DNA from: Streptomyces spectabilis
GTDB lineage: Bacteria; Actinomycetota; Actinomycetes; Streptomycetales; Streptomycetaceae
NCBI RefSeq assembly: GCF_008704795.1
Contig: NZ_CP023690.1
Span: 9,620,501 to 9,684,500 of the forward strand
Length of the DNA stretch: 64,000 bases
Direction: 5' to 3'
Shown here: positions 1 to 8,565 of the stretch, piece by piece
How positions within the stretch are numbered: the first letter of the stretch is position 1
Layout: each line of letters opens with the position of its first letter
Notes under the pieces: model-generated
Told to the model about the DNA's origin: nothing
Seen by the model: only the letters and a program-made list of their open reading frames with translations
The model's database searches: none
Program-made: the position numbers and the translations under genes

Positions 1-2
1 CC

Positions 3-659
3 GAGGGGACGGAGGGTCCGCTGGAAGCCCCCGCTGTCTCCTCGGCGAAGCCGGGCCCGCGTCCCGCGCGCCGGGCCCGGCGGCCCTGGTCCCCGCGCCG
101 CCTGCCCGTCGCCGTGGGCGCGCTCGTCGTCGCGGCCGGGTGCGCGGTGCCGCTGTACGACATGGTGGCGGTGCACGCGGCCGGGCGCGCTCCGGCCGAG
201 TGGCGCGTCCGCCTGGTCGCGTGGCTGTCCGCGCACGGGCCCGACGGCGGCACGGTCACCGGCCTCGCGGCGGCCGGGACCATCCTGCTCGGCCTGTGGA
301 TGGTCGTCCTGGCCGTCACCCCGGGCCGTCGCGCGTGCTTGCCGATGGCACCGCCCGACGAGGACACCCGAGCCGAACTCCCCCGGGGCGCGGTGGCGGT
401 GCTGCTGCGCGACTCCGTCGCCGTGCTGCCCGCGATCACCCGCGTCCGGGTGCGGGTGGGCCGCCGTCGGGCGCGGGTGCGCGCGGAACTGGCCTTCGGC
501 GATCGGCCGGGCGCGCTGGAAGCGGTGACGCGCGCGGCGGAGGACGCCCTGGGCGGATGCGGCCTCGCCCGGCCTCCACGGCTGCGCGTGCGGCTGCGGT
601 CCGGGCCGGACGTCCCCGCCGCCGCGGCCGTCGACGCGGGCGGAGGAGCGCCGGGATGA
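3..659 (+). CDS. DUF6286-like membrane protein, 5' end missing
   Basis: The frame is open from the left edge to the TGA at 657-659, so the true start may lie outside the window; an internal GTG at 114 is the first start visible. Two hydrophobic segments can be seen, near GALVVAAGCAVPL and GTILLGLWMVVLAV. They are followed by a small alpha/beta region (VRVRVGRRRARVRAELAFG) of the kind found in Asp23/AmaP-related proteins. The stop overlaps the ATG of the next gene (ATGA), so the two are translationally coupled. Streptomyces alkaline-shock (Asp23/Gls24) operons usually end with a DUF6286 protein and AmaP in this order. The family name is from memory of that arrangement and no function is established. 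Confidence 0.7.
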   Translation, partial: EGTEGPLEAPAVSSAKPGPRPARRARRPWSPRRLPVAVGALVVAAGCAVPLYDMVAVHAAGRAPAEWRVRLVAWLSAHGPDGGTVTGLAAAGTILLGLWMVVLAVTPGRRACLPMAPPDEDTRAELPRGAVAVLLRDSVAVLPAITRVRVRVGRRRARVRAELAFGDRPGALEAVTRAAEDALGGCGLARPPRLRVRLRSGPDVPAAAAVDAGGGAPG

Positions 660-1258
660 GTGGCCTGCGCTCCACCGCCAACAGGGCGGCCCTGCTGGTG
701 ACCGGCGGTCTCGCCGTGCTCGCGGGCGCGGCACTGGCCTCGACGACCGACGCCGTGCGACGGCGGCTGCCCGAGGGGTGGGCGCGCCTGGACCCCGACC
801 GCGTGTGGCTGGACGCGGCGGCCCTGGACCGGTGGCGGGCGCACGCCTTGTGGCCCGCCGCCGTGATCGCCGCGCTGGCGCTCGGGGTGCTCGCCTTCGG
901 GGCCTGGGCGGCGTACGGGATCCGGCCGGGGCGACTGCGCCGGCTGCCCCTGGGAGACCCGAGGCCCGCGAAGGACGGCGGCATCACCCTGTCCGGCACG
1001 GCCCTGGCCGCGGCCCTCACCGACCGGGCCCGGTCCACGCCCGGCGTCGACCGGGCCCGGGTGCGCCTCCACGGCCGCCCGCGGCGCCTTCGGGCCCACG
1101 TCACGGTGACGCTCACGCCCGGCGCCGCACCGGCCGCGGTGCTCCAGCGGCTCGCCCGCGGCACGCTGGCCGAGGCGCGGGAGTCCGTCGCGCCCCGGAC
1201 GCTCCGTACCGAGATCCACTTCGAGGTCCGCCCGCACGCCGCGCGCCGACTGCGGTGA
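656..1258 (+). CDS. amaP: alkaline shock response membrane anchor protein AmaP-like
   Basis: This 200-residue protein has an N-terminal hydrophobic helix (about residues 10-28), a second helix (about 66-85) and a cytoplasmic tail with the paired pattern RVRLHGRPRRLRAHVTVTLTPG typical of AmaP/DUF6286 proteins. AmaP is thought to anchor Asp23-type envelope-stress proteins to the inner face of the membrane. The start at 656 overlaps the upstream stop. It is probably the last gene of the alkaline-shock operon, because the next gene lies 28 nt away on the opposite strand. The assignment rests on topology and gene order, with moderate certainty. Confidence 0.65.
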   Translation: MSGLRSTANRAALLVTGGLAVLAGAALASTTDAVRRRLPEGWARLDPDRVWLDAAALDRWRAHALWPAAVIAALALGVLAFGAWAAYGIRPGRLRRLPLGDPRPAKDGGITLSGTALAAALTDRARSTPGVDRARVRLHGRPRRLRAHVTVTLTPGAAPAAVLQRLARGTLAEARESVAPRTLRTEIHFEVRPHAARRLR

Positions 1259-1286
1259 GCGCCCAGGGGCGGCGAGCGGGGCTTTG

Positions 1287-2663
1287 CTACGGCTGCTTGC
1301 CGCGGGCGTGCCGGAAGCGGTCGAGCCCGTCGGACAGCTCGATGACGGGGTCGGGGTAGTCGAGGGCCGCGCGGTCGAGGCCGGGCAGCTTCCACGGCTC
1401 GTGCACCAACGGAGCGTCGACACCGGCGAGTTCGGGGACCCAGCGGCGCACGTACGTGCCCTCCGGGTCGTACTTCTTGGCCTGGGTGACCGGGTTGAGC
1501 ACCCGGTTGGGGCGGGTGTCGGTGCCGGTGCCCGCCATCCACTGCCAGTTGAGCTGGTTGTTGGCCACGTCGCCGTCCACCAGCCAGTGCAGGAAGTGGG
1601 CGGCGCCGATCCGCCAGTCGACGTACAGGGTCTTGGCCAGGAAGCTCGCCGTGAGCAGCCGGGCGCGGTTGTGCATCCAGCCCTCGTGGCGCAGTTGCCG
1701 CATGGCCGCGTCGATGAGCGGATAGCCGGTGCGGCCCGTGCGCCAGGCCTCGATGTCCTCGGCGGCGGTGCGCTCCGTGCGCCAGCGGTCGTGCTTGGTG
1801 CGGTAGTCGGCGCGGGCGGCGTCCGGCCGGGCGGCGAGGACCTGGCGGTGGAAGTCGCGCCAGGCGAGCTGCCGGACGAACGCCTCGGCGCCGGGACCGC
1901 CGTGGCGGCGCGCGCGCCGCACCAGCTCCACCGGGGACAGCGTGCCGAAGTGCAGATGGGGCGAGAAGCGCGAGGTGGCGTCGGCGGCCAGGTCGTCGCG
2001 GGTGTCCTCATAAGCGCCCAGACCACGGCGCCAGTACGCGGTCACCCGGCCGCGGGCCGCGCTCTCCCCGCCGGGCGGCAGCGCGGGTGACACCTCGGAA
2101 CTCCCGCCGTGCGCGGACACCTTCTCGCCCCCCACCTCCTCCGGTACGGACACCCGGCGCGGGGTGCCGAAGGCCGGGCGCAGCGGCACCTGCGCCCACT
2201 GCCGGTAGTACGGCGTGAAGACGGCGAAGTGGTCGGAGGACGCGGGGGTCACCGTGCCGGGCGGTACGGCGACGGTCACCGCGTCGTGCACGAAGAGGCG
2301 GCGCCCCGCCGCCTCCAGGGCGGAGCGCAGCCGCTCCTCCCGGACGGTGGCGAACCGGGTGTGCCCCGCCGACATGTGCACCTCGTCGGCGTCCGCCTCG
2401 GTCACCACCCGGCACACCTCCGCCACCAGGTCGCCGGAGCGCACCACGAGCCGCCCGCCCCGCTCGCGCAGCCCGGAGTCCAGATCGGCCAGGCAGTCGT
2501 CCAGGAAGGCGTTGCGGTTGGGCGCGGCGAACCCGGTCGCCTCGACGGCGCGGTCCCGTACGAACAGCGGTACGACGGCGTCCGCCGCGTCCAGGGCCGC
2601 CCGCAGCGGCGGATGGTCGGTCAGGCGCAGGTCGGAGGTGAACAGGACGACCGAGACGTGCAT
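1287..2663 (-). CDS. phr: deoxyribodipyrimidine photo-lyase
   Basis: A 458-residue class I-type photolyase/cryptochrome that should repair UV cyclobutane pyrimidine dimers with FAD and blue light. The N-terminal alpha/beta photolyase domain begins VVLFTSDLRLTDHPPLR. The C-terminal FAD domain carries TSRFSPHLHFGTLSP, WRDFHRQVL, GYPLIDAAMRQLRHEGWMHN and NNQLNWQWMAGTGTD, all family hallmarks including the Trp-rich electron-transfer region. The frame is open further upstream, but ATG 2663 matches the family N-terminus and has an AAAGAAG ribosome site about 9 nt away. It lies 44 nt behind the SDR gene and is probably co-transcribed with it. Phr genes are often light-induced through LitR/LitS-type regulators, and such a pair sits about 7 kb away. 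Confidence 0.93.
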   Translation of the reverse strand: MHVSVVLFTSDLRLTDHPPLRAALDAADAVVPLFVRDRAVEATGFAAPNRNAFLDDCLADLDSGLRERGGRLVVRSGDLVAEVCRVVTEADADEVHMSAGHTRFATVREERLRSALEAAGRRLFVHDAVTVAVPPGTVTPASSDHFAVFTPYYRQWAQVPLRPAFGTPRRVSVPEEVGGEKVSAHGGSSEVSPALPPGGESAARGRVTAYWRRGLGAYEDTRDDLAADATSRFSPHLHFGTLSPVELVRRARRHGGPGAEAFVRQLAWRDFHRQVLAARPDAARADYRTKHDRWRTERTAAEDIEAWRTGRTGYPLIDAAMRQLRHEGWMHNRARLLTASFLAKTLYVDWRIGAAHFLHWLVDGDVANNQLNWQWMAGTGTDTRPNRVLNPVTQAKKYDPEGTYVRRWVPELAGVDAPLVHEPWKLPGLDRAALDYPDPVIELSDGLDRFRHARGKQP

Positions 2664-2707
2664 GGGTGTCAACTTCTTTCGGGGGAGCGCGGAGCCGCTG
2701 GGGACAC

Positions 2708-4324
2708 TCAGGTCTTCCGCCGGAGACCGCTCCGCGGATGCGCTGCCGTGGCGCCTGGGTCCTGTGGTGCCGCGTCCGGGCGGTGGGCACCGCCGCCGGC
2801 CGGCGGGGGAGTCGCGCGCTCGGCCGCGCGGACGATGTTGCGGGCCATGCCGCCGAAGACGACCGCGTGGAAGGGCGAGACGCTCCACCAGTAGAGCTGA
2901 CCCAGCAGACCGTGCGGATGGAACAGGGCACGCTGCCGGTAGCGCACGTCCCCGGCCCCGTCGTCGTCCACCCGCATCTCCAGCCAGGCGAGGCCCGGGA
3001 GGCGCATCTCGGCGCGGAGCCGCAGCAGCCGCCCGCGTTCGATCTCCTCCACCCGCCAGAAGTCCAGGGAGTCGCCGACCCTGAGCCGTCGCGCGTCACG
3101 GCGGCCCCGGCGCAGGCCGACACCGCCCACCAGCCGGTCGAGCCAGCCGCGCACCGCCCACGCCAGCGGGAAGGAGTACCAGCCGTTCTCGCCGCCGATG
3201 CCCTCGATGACGTCCCACAGGGCCTCCGGCGCGACCTCGGTCTCCCGTTCGCGCACGTCGGTGTAGAGGCTGCCGCCCGCCCAGTCGGGGTCGGTGGGGA
3301 GCGGGTCGCTGGGCGCCCCGGGCACGGAGGCCGACGACCAGCGCGTGGTGACCTCGGCCTCGCGGACGCGCTGCAGCGCGAGGGCGACGGCGCGGTCGAA
3401 TCCGATGGGATGTCCCGCGGGCGCGGACACGTACCGCGCGATGTCGTTCTCGGCGCACACCACCTCGTGCCGCAGGGACTCCGTCAGCGGGCGGGCGATC
3501 CGGGACGGCACGGGCGTCACGAGGCCCACCCAGTGGCTGGACAGGCCGGGCGTCAGGAGGGGCACGGGCAGGATGAGGCGCCGGGGGAGACCGGCGACGG
3601 CGGTGTAGCGCCGCATCATGTCGAGGTAGGTGAGCACCTCGGGACCGCCGATGTCGAAGGCGCGGCTGACATCGGCGGGCAGGTCCGCGCAGCCGACCAG
3701 CAGACGCAGCACGTCGCGCACCGCGATCGGCTGGATCCTGGTGCGCACCCAGCGCGGGGTGACCATCACCGGCAGCCGTTCGGAGAGGTAGCGCAGCATC
3801 TCGAAGCTGGCCGAGCCGGAGCCGATGATCACGGCGGCGCGCAGCACGGCCGTCGGGACACCCGAGTCGAGCAGCACGCGCCCGACCTCCGCGCGGGAGC
3901 GCAGATGCGCCGACAGCTCCCGCTCGGGCACCGTCCCCGGGGTCAGACCGCCCAGGTAGACGATCCGGCCGACCCCGGCACGGCGGGCCTGCTCCCCGAA
4001 GACGCGGGCCGCGCGCCGGTCGGTCTCCTCGAAGCCGCGCCCGGTGCCGAGGGAGTGCACCAGGTAGTAGGCCACGTCCACGCCGCGCATGGCCTCCGCG
4101 ACCGACGCGGGATCCGTGACGTCGCCCCGCACCACCTGCACGCGGTCGGCCCACGGATGGTCACGCAGCTTGTGCGGGGTACGGGCCAGACAGCGCACCC
4201 GGTGGCCCGCGGCGAGCAGCTCCGGGACGAGCCGCCCCCCGATGTACCCGCTCGCGCCGGTCACCAGGCAGGTCGGACCACCGCCCGCCCGGGACCCGGT
4301 CGCCGTGGTGTCGTCGTCGCTCAT
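2708..4324 (-). CDS. SDR-family NAD(P)-binding protein with C-terminal DUF2867
   Basis: A protein of 538 residues in two parts. Residues about 10-320 are an atypical short-chain dehydrogenase/epimerase fold with the nucleotide motif GASGYIGGRL and the segment YLVHSLG. Residues about 340-500 resemble DUF2867, seen as LYTDVRERETEVAPEALWDVIEGIGGENGW and later YWWSVSPFH, quoted here in parts of a longer block. The substrate is unknown. ATG 4324 was chosen because GGGAG lies 8 nt upstream; a GTG at 4384 is possible. It precedes the photolyase by 44 nt on the same strand. SDR-DUF2867 proteins are found next to photolyases in several bacteria, which hints at light or oxidative stress, but this is inference. 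Confidence 0.8.
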   Translation of the reverse strand: MSDDDTTATGSRAGGGPTCLVTGASGYIGGRLVPELLAAGHRVRCLARTPHKLRDHPWADRVQVVRGDVTDPASVAEAMRGVDVAYYLVHSLGTGRGFEETDRRAARVFGEQARRAGVGRIVYLGGLTPGTVPERELSAHLRSRAEVGRVLLDSGVPTAVLRAAVIIGSGSASFEMLRYLSERLPVMVTPRWVRTRIQPIAVRDVLRLLVGCADLPADVSRAFDIGGPEVLTYLDMMRRYTAVAGLPRRLILPVPLLTPGLSSHWVGLVTPVPSRIARPLTESLRHEVVCAENDIARYVSAPAGHPIGFDRAVALALQRVREAEVTTRWSSASVPGAPSDPLPTDPDWAGGSLYTDVRERETEVAPEALWDVIEGIGGENGWYSFPLAWAVRGWLDRLVGGVGLRRGRRDARRLRVGDSLDFWRVEEIERGRLLRLRAEMRLPGLAWLEMRVDDDGAGDVRYRQRALFHPHGLLGQLYWWSVSPFHAVVFGGMARNIVRAAERATPPPAGGGAHRPDAAPQDPGATAAHPRSGLRRKT

Positions 4325-4544
4325 CGTGGCTCCCGCCGTTCGCCGCTCGCTCGGCCGCCGTCGCCGTAGCGCGTCCGTCATCACTCTCTACGGTGCGAAC
4401 GAGCCGGACGGATGCGCCCGGCGCGGGCAGCTACGCGGGTGACGGGCGGAGACGCTCCTCGGCCACGGACCACCCACGAGCACGCGACACGGCACTCATG
4501 CCGAGGCCCGACGCGGGAATCCGCGGACACATCGCGCGTCAGGC

Positions 4545-4572
4545 CAATCCATGACGCCCCCGGCTTCGGAAT
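4545..4572 (+). promoter_or_regulatory. candidate SigK-type promoter of the sigK-rskA operon
   Basis: CAATCC (4545-4550), a 16-nt spacer, then CGGAAT (4567-4572). Each hexamer matches 5 of 6 bases of the Mycobacterium SigK promoter as I remember it (CCATCC / CCGAAT). The spacing would put the transcript start about 30 nt before the GTG at 4610. This suggests autoregulation but is a sequence match only. Confidence 0.45.
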
Positions 4573-4609
4573 ACGGAAGAACATCCACCGCTGTCCGGGA
4601 GGCCCTCAC

Positions 4610-5194
4610 GTGAAGGAAGTCGTGCACATCGGATCCCGGGCGGCACCGGGCCCCGACCTTCAGGAGCTGATGGCCCGGGTGGCCCGTGGCGACCAGCAGG
4701 CGTTCTCGTCCCTCTACGACGCGGTGACCGCCCCCGTGCTCGGGGTGGTGCGCGGCGTGCTGCGCGACCACGCCCAGTCCGAGGAGGTCGCCCAGGAAGT
4801 CCTCGTGGAGGTGTGGCGCACCGCCCCGCGCTACCGGGAGGACCGCGGCACCGCCATGAACTGGGTCCTGACCCTCGCACACCGGCGCGCGGTCGACCGC
4901 GTCCGCTCCGTGGAGGCCGCCACCGCCCGGGAGCAGAAGGCGGCCCTGCTCACGCACACGCCGGAGTACGACGAGGTCAGCGAGCAGGTCGAGACCCGTC
5001 TTGAGCGCGAGCAGGTCCGCCGGTGCCTGCGCGCCCTCACCGAGGTCCAACGGCAGTCCGTGACGCTGGCCTACTACCGCGGCCTGACTTACCGTCAGGT
5101 CGCCGAACTCCTCTCGCTGCCCCTGGGCACCGTCAAGACCCGCCTGCGCGACGGCCTCATCCGGCTGCGCGACTGCTTGGGAGTGAGCGCATGA
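4610..5194 (+). CDS. sigK: ECF RNA polymerase sigma factor, SigK-like
   Basis: A 194-residue extracytoplasmic-function sigma factor. Region 2 covers roughly residues 20-90, with LYDAVTAPVLGVVRGVL and a -10-binding helix ending EVLVEVWRTAPRY. Region 4 covers about 125-190, with the helix-turn-helix LTYRQVAELLSLPLGTVKTR. GTG 4610 is preferred because GGGAGG lies 8 nt upstream and the conserved part starts shortly after; the frame is open further upstream. Its stop overlaps the ATG of the anti-sigma gene. Together with rskA, the sulfite-oxidase-like gene and the fasciclin gene, it mirrors the SigK system of mycobacteria, where redox-sensitive RskA releases SigK. The name is by similarity and synteny. 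Confidence 0.88.
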   Translation: MKEVVHIGSRAAPGPDLQELMARVARGDQQAFSSLYDAVTAPVLGVVRGVLRDHAQSEEVAQEVLVEVWRTAPRYREDRGTAMNWVLTLAHRRAVDRVRSVEAATAREQKAALLTHTPEYDEVSEQVETRLEREQVRRCLRALTEVQRQSVTLAYYRGLTYRQVAELLSLPLGTVKTRLRDGLIRLRDCLGVSA

Positions 5195-5946
5195 CCATCG
5201 GCGCGGACCCCCACACGCTCACCGGTGCCTACGCCGTCGACGCCCTGGACGACGACGAGCGCCGCATGGTCGAGGAGCACCTGGCCCGGTGCCCGTCCTG
5301 CGTCCAGGAGGTGCGGGAACTGACGGCGGCCGCGGCGCGCCTCGGCCTCGCGGCGGCCGCCCCGCCCCGCCGTGCGATGAAGGACGAGGTGCTCCGGCGC
5401 ATCACCACGGTCCGTCAGGAGGCACCGCCGTCGCGGCCGGAACCGCGGGGCGCCGCCGCGTGGCACCGGGTGCGCCGCGCGCCCCGCTGGGCCCTCGCCG
5501 CCTGCCTCACCGCGGCCGCCGCCCTGGGCGGTACCGCCGTCTGGCAGCAGCACCAGGCCGAAGAGGCGCGCGAGACGGCCCGACAGGCCGAGGAGCGGTC
5601 GGACGACCTGGCGGCCCTGCTGGCCGCGCCCGACGCGAGGGCCCGCACCGCGAAGCTCGCCGACGGGGCACGTGCGACGGTCGTCGTCTCCGGCAGCCGC
5701 GACCGGGCCGCGCTCCTGGCGTCCGGCATGGCCGAGCCGCCCCGCGGCAAGGTCTACCAGCTGTGGTTCGACGACAAGGGCTCCATGCGCTCCGCCGGAC
5801 TCATGGACCGCGACCGCTCCACCACGGCGGTCCTGATGGAGGGCCCGGTCGGCGACGCCACCGGCATGGGCATCACCGTGGAGCCCGCGGGCGGTTCGGC
5901 GGAGCCCACCTCACCGCCCGTCGCGCTCGTGGACTTCCCCGCCTGA
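5191..5946 (+). CDS. rskA: anti-sigma-K factor RskA-like, zinc-binding membrane protein
   Basis: A protein of 251 residues. The N-terminal anti-sigma domain has the zinc motif H-x3-C-x2-C (HLARCPSC, about residues 30-37). A single membrane helix follows (RWALAACLTAAAALGG, about residues 98-113). The outer part is an RskA C-terminal domain with the signature GKVYQLWFDDKG. The expected role is to hold the SigK-like factor inactive at the membrane until an extracytoplasmic or redox signal triggers release or proteolysis. Translation is coupled to sigK by an ATGA overlap. A coiled-coil stretch rich in Ala, Glu and Arg follows the membrane helix. Confidence 0.88.
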   Translation: MTIGADPHTLTGAYAVDALDDDERRMVEEHLARCPSCVQEVRELTAAAARLGLAAAAPPRRAMKDEVLRRITTVRQEAPPSRPEPRGAAAWHRVRRAPRWALAACLTAAAALGGTAVWQQHQAEEARETARQAEERSDDLAALLAAPDARARTAKLADGARATVVVSGSRDRAALLASGMAEPPRGKVYQLWFDDKGSMRSAGLMDRDRSTTAVLMEGPVGDATGMGITVEPAGGSAEPTSPPVALVDFPA

Positions 5947-5949
5947 CGT

Positions 5950-5971
5950 CGTCGGCGAGCCTCAGCCGACG
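5950..5971. terminator. short inverted repeat between convergent rskA and molybdoenzyme genes
   Basis: CGTCGGC (5950-5956) pairs with GCCGACG (5965-5971) across an 8-nt loop. It sits at the meeting point of two convergent genes and overlaps the last codons of the minus-strand gene. It could act as a weak bidirectional terminator; there is no T-run. Confidence 0.35.
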
Positions 5972-7644
5972 GTGACGAGCACGGAGTGCCAGCCGCTCGC
6001 ACCGTCCGGGACGGTACGGGTGCGTTCTTGTGTCTGTGTGGTGCCGGTGCGGTCGGTGGCACGGACGGTCAGCGTGTGACTGCCGGACGTGGCCTCCCAG
6101 GGGAGGGACCACTGGCGCCAGGTGTCCCGGGTGTCCTCCGCGGCGAGGTCGGCCCGCCGCCAGGGGCCGTCGTCCACGCGGACCTCGACCTTGTCGATGC
6201 CGCGGTGCTGGGCCCACGCCACCCCGGCGATCACGACCGTGCCCGGTTCGGGGCGGGCGAAGGGCTTGGGCGTGTCGATGCGGGACTGGGTCTTGACGGG
6301 TGCCTCCCGCGCCCAGTCCCGCTTGACCCAGTACGTGTCGTAGTCGTCGAAGGTGGTCAGTTCGATGTCCTCGATCCACTTGCAGGCGGACACGTACCCA
6401 TAGAGGCCGGGGACGACCATGCGCACCGGGAAGCCGTGGGCGAGCGGCAACGGCTCGCCGTTCATGCCGAGCGCGAGCATCGCGTCGCGGCCGTCCATCA
6501 CGTCCTCCACCGGAGTGCCGAGGGTCATTCCGTCGACCGAGTGGGCGACCAGCTGATCGGCGGGGCCGCCCCGGGACGGCGGTTCGACACCGCAGCGGGC
6601 GAGGAGGCCTTCCAGGCGCACGCCGATCCAGCGCGCGTTGCCCGCGTACGGCCCGCCGACCTCGTTCGATACGCAGGTGAGCGTGATGTCGCGCTCGACG
6701 AGAGGCATGCTCAGCAAGTCGTCGTAGGACAGCCGAAGCGCACGAGTGACGCCCCTGCCGTGGATGCGCAGGCTCCAGGACGAGGGCACGACCCGGGGCA
6801 CGACGAGGGCGGTGTCCACCCGGTAGAAGTCCGCGTTGGGCGTGGTGAACGGGCTGATGCCCGGGACGCGCAGGGCCGCTCCCCGGGGCACCCGGGGAGC
6901 GGGCGAGGACGGTGGTGGCAGGGCGACGCGGCTGCGGGCCTTCGCCGCCCGTTCGCCGCCCGCACGGTTCAGTGCCCGGCCGAGCAGACCAGCACCCGTC
7001 GACGCGGCGGCCGCGGCTGTGGCGGCGCCGATGAACCTGCGACGATCCCATCCGGGGCCCTGTGTGCCTTCCCCGCCGTCGCGTTCGGGGCGCCCGCGTT
7101 CATCAGCTTCGGCAGGTTCGTCGGACGACGGCGGCCGTGGCTTCGCGCGTACCTCGGCGGGCGGCGTTTGCCGGAGCCTCCCGGCGAGCCAGTACAGCAG
7201 CGCGGCGCCGGCCGCGGCGCCGACGACGGAGGGCAGCGCGTCCCCCACGCCCGTGGAGTCCGGACGCGCCGTCGCGGCCAGCGCCCCGACAGCCCCGAAG
7301 AGCAGGACGCCCGCGGAGCCGACCCGCCGGTATCGCGCGGCCAGGACGCCCAGGACGAGAGCGAACAGGCCCAGGACGCCGAGAATGCCGAGTTGCAGGA
7401 CGAGCTTGTCGTTCGTGCCGAACGTACGGATCGCCCACAGCTTGAGGGACGCGGGGGTCCTGTCGATGGCAGCGCCGCCGACCGCGACCACGGGCCCGGC
7501 CTCGGGACGCACCGCGGCGGACACCAGCTCGGCCACGGCCAAGGCCGTGTGGCCCGCGAGCAGTCCGCTCACCGCGCCCAAGGCGCCGAGGCGAAGGGCC
7601 GTGCGGCGCCGAGGGGTTCTCGATTCATCGCTCATACCGGGCAT
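5962..7644 (-). CDS. membrane-anchored sulfite-oxidase-type molybdopterin oxidoreductase
   Basis: A protein of 560 residues. The first 180 or so hold about four membrane helices (for example LVLQLGILGVLGLFALVLGV). A twin-arginine-like DRRRFIG segment with a second hydrophobic stretch follows. The C-terminal part is a sulfite-oxidase-type molybdopterin domain: ITLTCVSNEVGGPY holds the Mo-ligand Cys, and LAHGFPVRMVVPGLYGYVSACKWI is also quoted in the family (shown here in part). It ends in a Mo-co dimerisation domain (WRQWSLPWEATSGSHTLTVRATD, in part). It probably works at the outer membrane face on an unknown substrate. ATG 7644 has GGGAG about 10 nt upstream; ATG 7635 is an alternative. It is divergent from the fasciclin gene, as in SigK neighbourhoods. 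Confidence 0.87.
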   Translation of the reverse strand: MPGMSDESRTPRRRTALRLGALGAVSGLLAGHTALAVAELVSAAVRPEAGPVVAVGGAAIDRTPASLKLWAIRTFGTNDKLVLQLGILGVLGLFALVLGVLAARYRRVGSAGVLLFGAVGALAATARPDSTGVGDALPSVVGAAAGAALLYWLAGRLRQTPPAEVRAKPRPPSSDEPAEADERGRPERDGGEGTQGPGWDRRRFIGAATAAAAASTGAGLLGRALNRAGGERAAKARSRVALPPPSSPAPRVPRGAALRVPGISPFTTPNADFYRVDTALVVPRVVPSSWSLRIHGRGVTRALRLSYDDLLSMPLVERDITLTCVSNEVGGPYAGNARWIGVRLEGLLARCGVEPPSRGGPADQLVAHSVDGMTLGTPVEDVMDGRDAMLALGMNGEPLPLAHGFPVRMVVPGLYGYVSACKWIEDIELTTFDDYDTYWVKRDWAREAPVKTQSRIDTPKPFARPEPGTVVIAGVAWAQHRGIDKVEVRVDDGPWRRADLAAEDTRDTWRQWSLPWEATSGSHTLTVRATDRTGTTQTQERTRTVPDGASGWHSVLVTVG

Positions 7645-7777
7645 CCGTAGCCGCTCCCGTGGACGGATTGGTTCCGCACCACGGGCGGGGCACGCGGGAT
7701 GTCACACCGAGTCTTGGGGGACAGCGCCGCGATGACCTGCGGCGACCGAGAACGGACTGATCTCTTCGGGGGAACGG

Positions 7778-7805
7778 CCAAGCCGAACGGCCCACAGCTC
7801 CGAAT
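7778..7805 (+). promoter_or_regulatory. candidate SigK-type promoter of the fasciclin gene
   Basis: CCAAGC (7778-7783), a 16-nt spacer, then CCGAAT (7800-7805). The -10 hexamer equals the mycobacterial SigK -10 sequence as I remember it, and the -35 hexamer matches 4 of 6. The same 16-nt spacing occurs before sigK. The transcript would start about 55 nt before ATG 7868. Confidence 0.4.
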
Positions 7806-7867
7806 CACCGGTGCGGGGAGCGGAAGAGCAGTTCCGCTCCCTCCGACCCCCCATCGAGGAGCAGATC

Positions 7868-8527
7868 ATGAGCAGCACCTTCCGTATGCGCCGCGTCGCC
7901 CTGGCCCTGGCCACCGCGGCCGTCCTGCCGTTGGCCCTCGTCGCGTGCTCGGACGACAGCGACGGCGAGGACGGCGCTTCCGGCAAGAAGTCCACCGCCG
8001 CGCGGGACGACGCGAGCAAGGACGCCGCGGACGACGCGACGAAGAGCGCCGACGAGCCGTTCGGCCCCGCGTGCTCCTCGGTTCCCAAGGACGGCGCGGG
8101 CAGCTTCGACGGCATGGCCAAGGACCCGGTCGCCACGGCCGCCTCGCACAATCCGGCCCTGTCGACCCTGGTCACCGCGGTCAAGAAGGCCGGCCTCGTC
8201 GACACGCTCAACAACGCCGAGAACATCACCGTGTTCGCGCCCACCAACGACGCCTTCGCCAAGATCCCCCAGAAGGACCTGGACGAGGTCCTCAACGACA
8301 AGGCACAGCTGACCAGCATTCTGACCTACCACGTCGTGGGGCAGAAGCTCACTCCCGAGGCCCTGGAGGACGGCTCTTTCCCGACCCTGGAGAAGAGCAG
8401 GCTCAGGACCTCGGGATCGGGGGAGTCGTACGAGGTCAACGACTCCGCCGCCGTCGTGTGCGGCAACGTGAGGACCGCCAACGCGAACGTGTACATCATC
8501 GACAGCGTTCTGATGCCCAAGAAGTGA
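7868..8527 (+). CDS. fasciclin (FAS1) domain lipoprotein
   Basis: A 219-residue exported lipoprotein. The signal peptide is MSSTFRMRRVALALATAAVL and so on, ending in the lipobox LVAC (Cys at about residue 27). A Ser/Asp/Lys-rich linker leads to one FAS1 domain with the hallmark segments NITVFAPTNDAFAKIP and LTYHVVG and a closing VYIIDSVLMP strand. FAS1 proteins are surface adhesion or matrix-interaction modules; MPT70/MPT83 of mycobacteria are SigK-controlled relatives. GAGGAG sits 7 nt before the ATG. The divergent neighbour is the molybdoenzyme, and a candidate SigK promoter is upstream. Confidence 0.92.
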   Translation: MSSTFRMRRVALALATAAVLPLALVACSDDSDGEDGASGKKSTAARDDASKDAADDATKSADEPFGPACSSVPKDGAGSFDGMAKDPVATAASHNPALSTLVTAVKKAGLVDTLNNAENITVFAPTNDAFAKIPQKDLDEVLNDKAQLTSILTYHVVGQKLTPEALEDGSFPTLEKSRLRTSGSGESYEVNDSAAVVCGNVRTANANVYIIDSVLMPKK

Positions 8528-8537
8528 CGCGCCCGCT

Positions 8538-8564
8538 CGCCGCTGGGGCGTAGCACTAGCGGCG
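8538..8564. terminator. inverted repeat between convergent fasciclin and merR genes
   Basis: CGCCGCT (8538-8544) and AGCGGCG (8558-8564) are perfect 7-bp arms with a 13-nt loop, ending 2 nt before the minus-strand stop. A weak bidirectional terminator candidate. Confidence 0.35.
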
Positions 8565-8565
8565 G

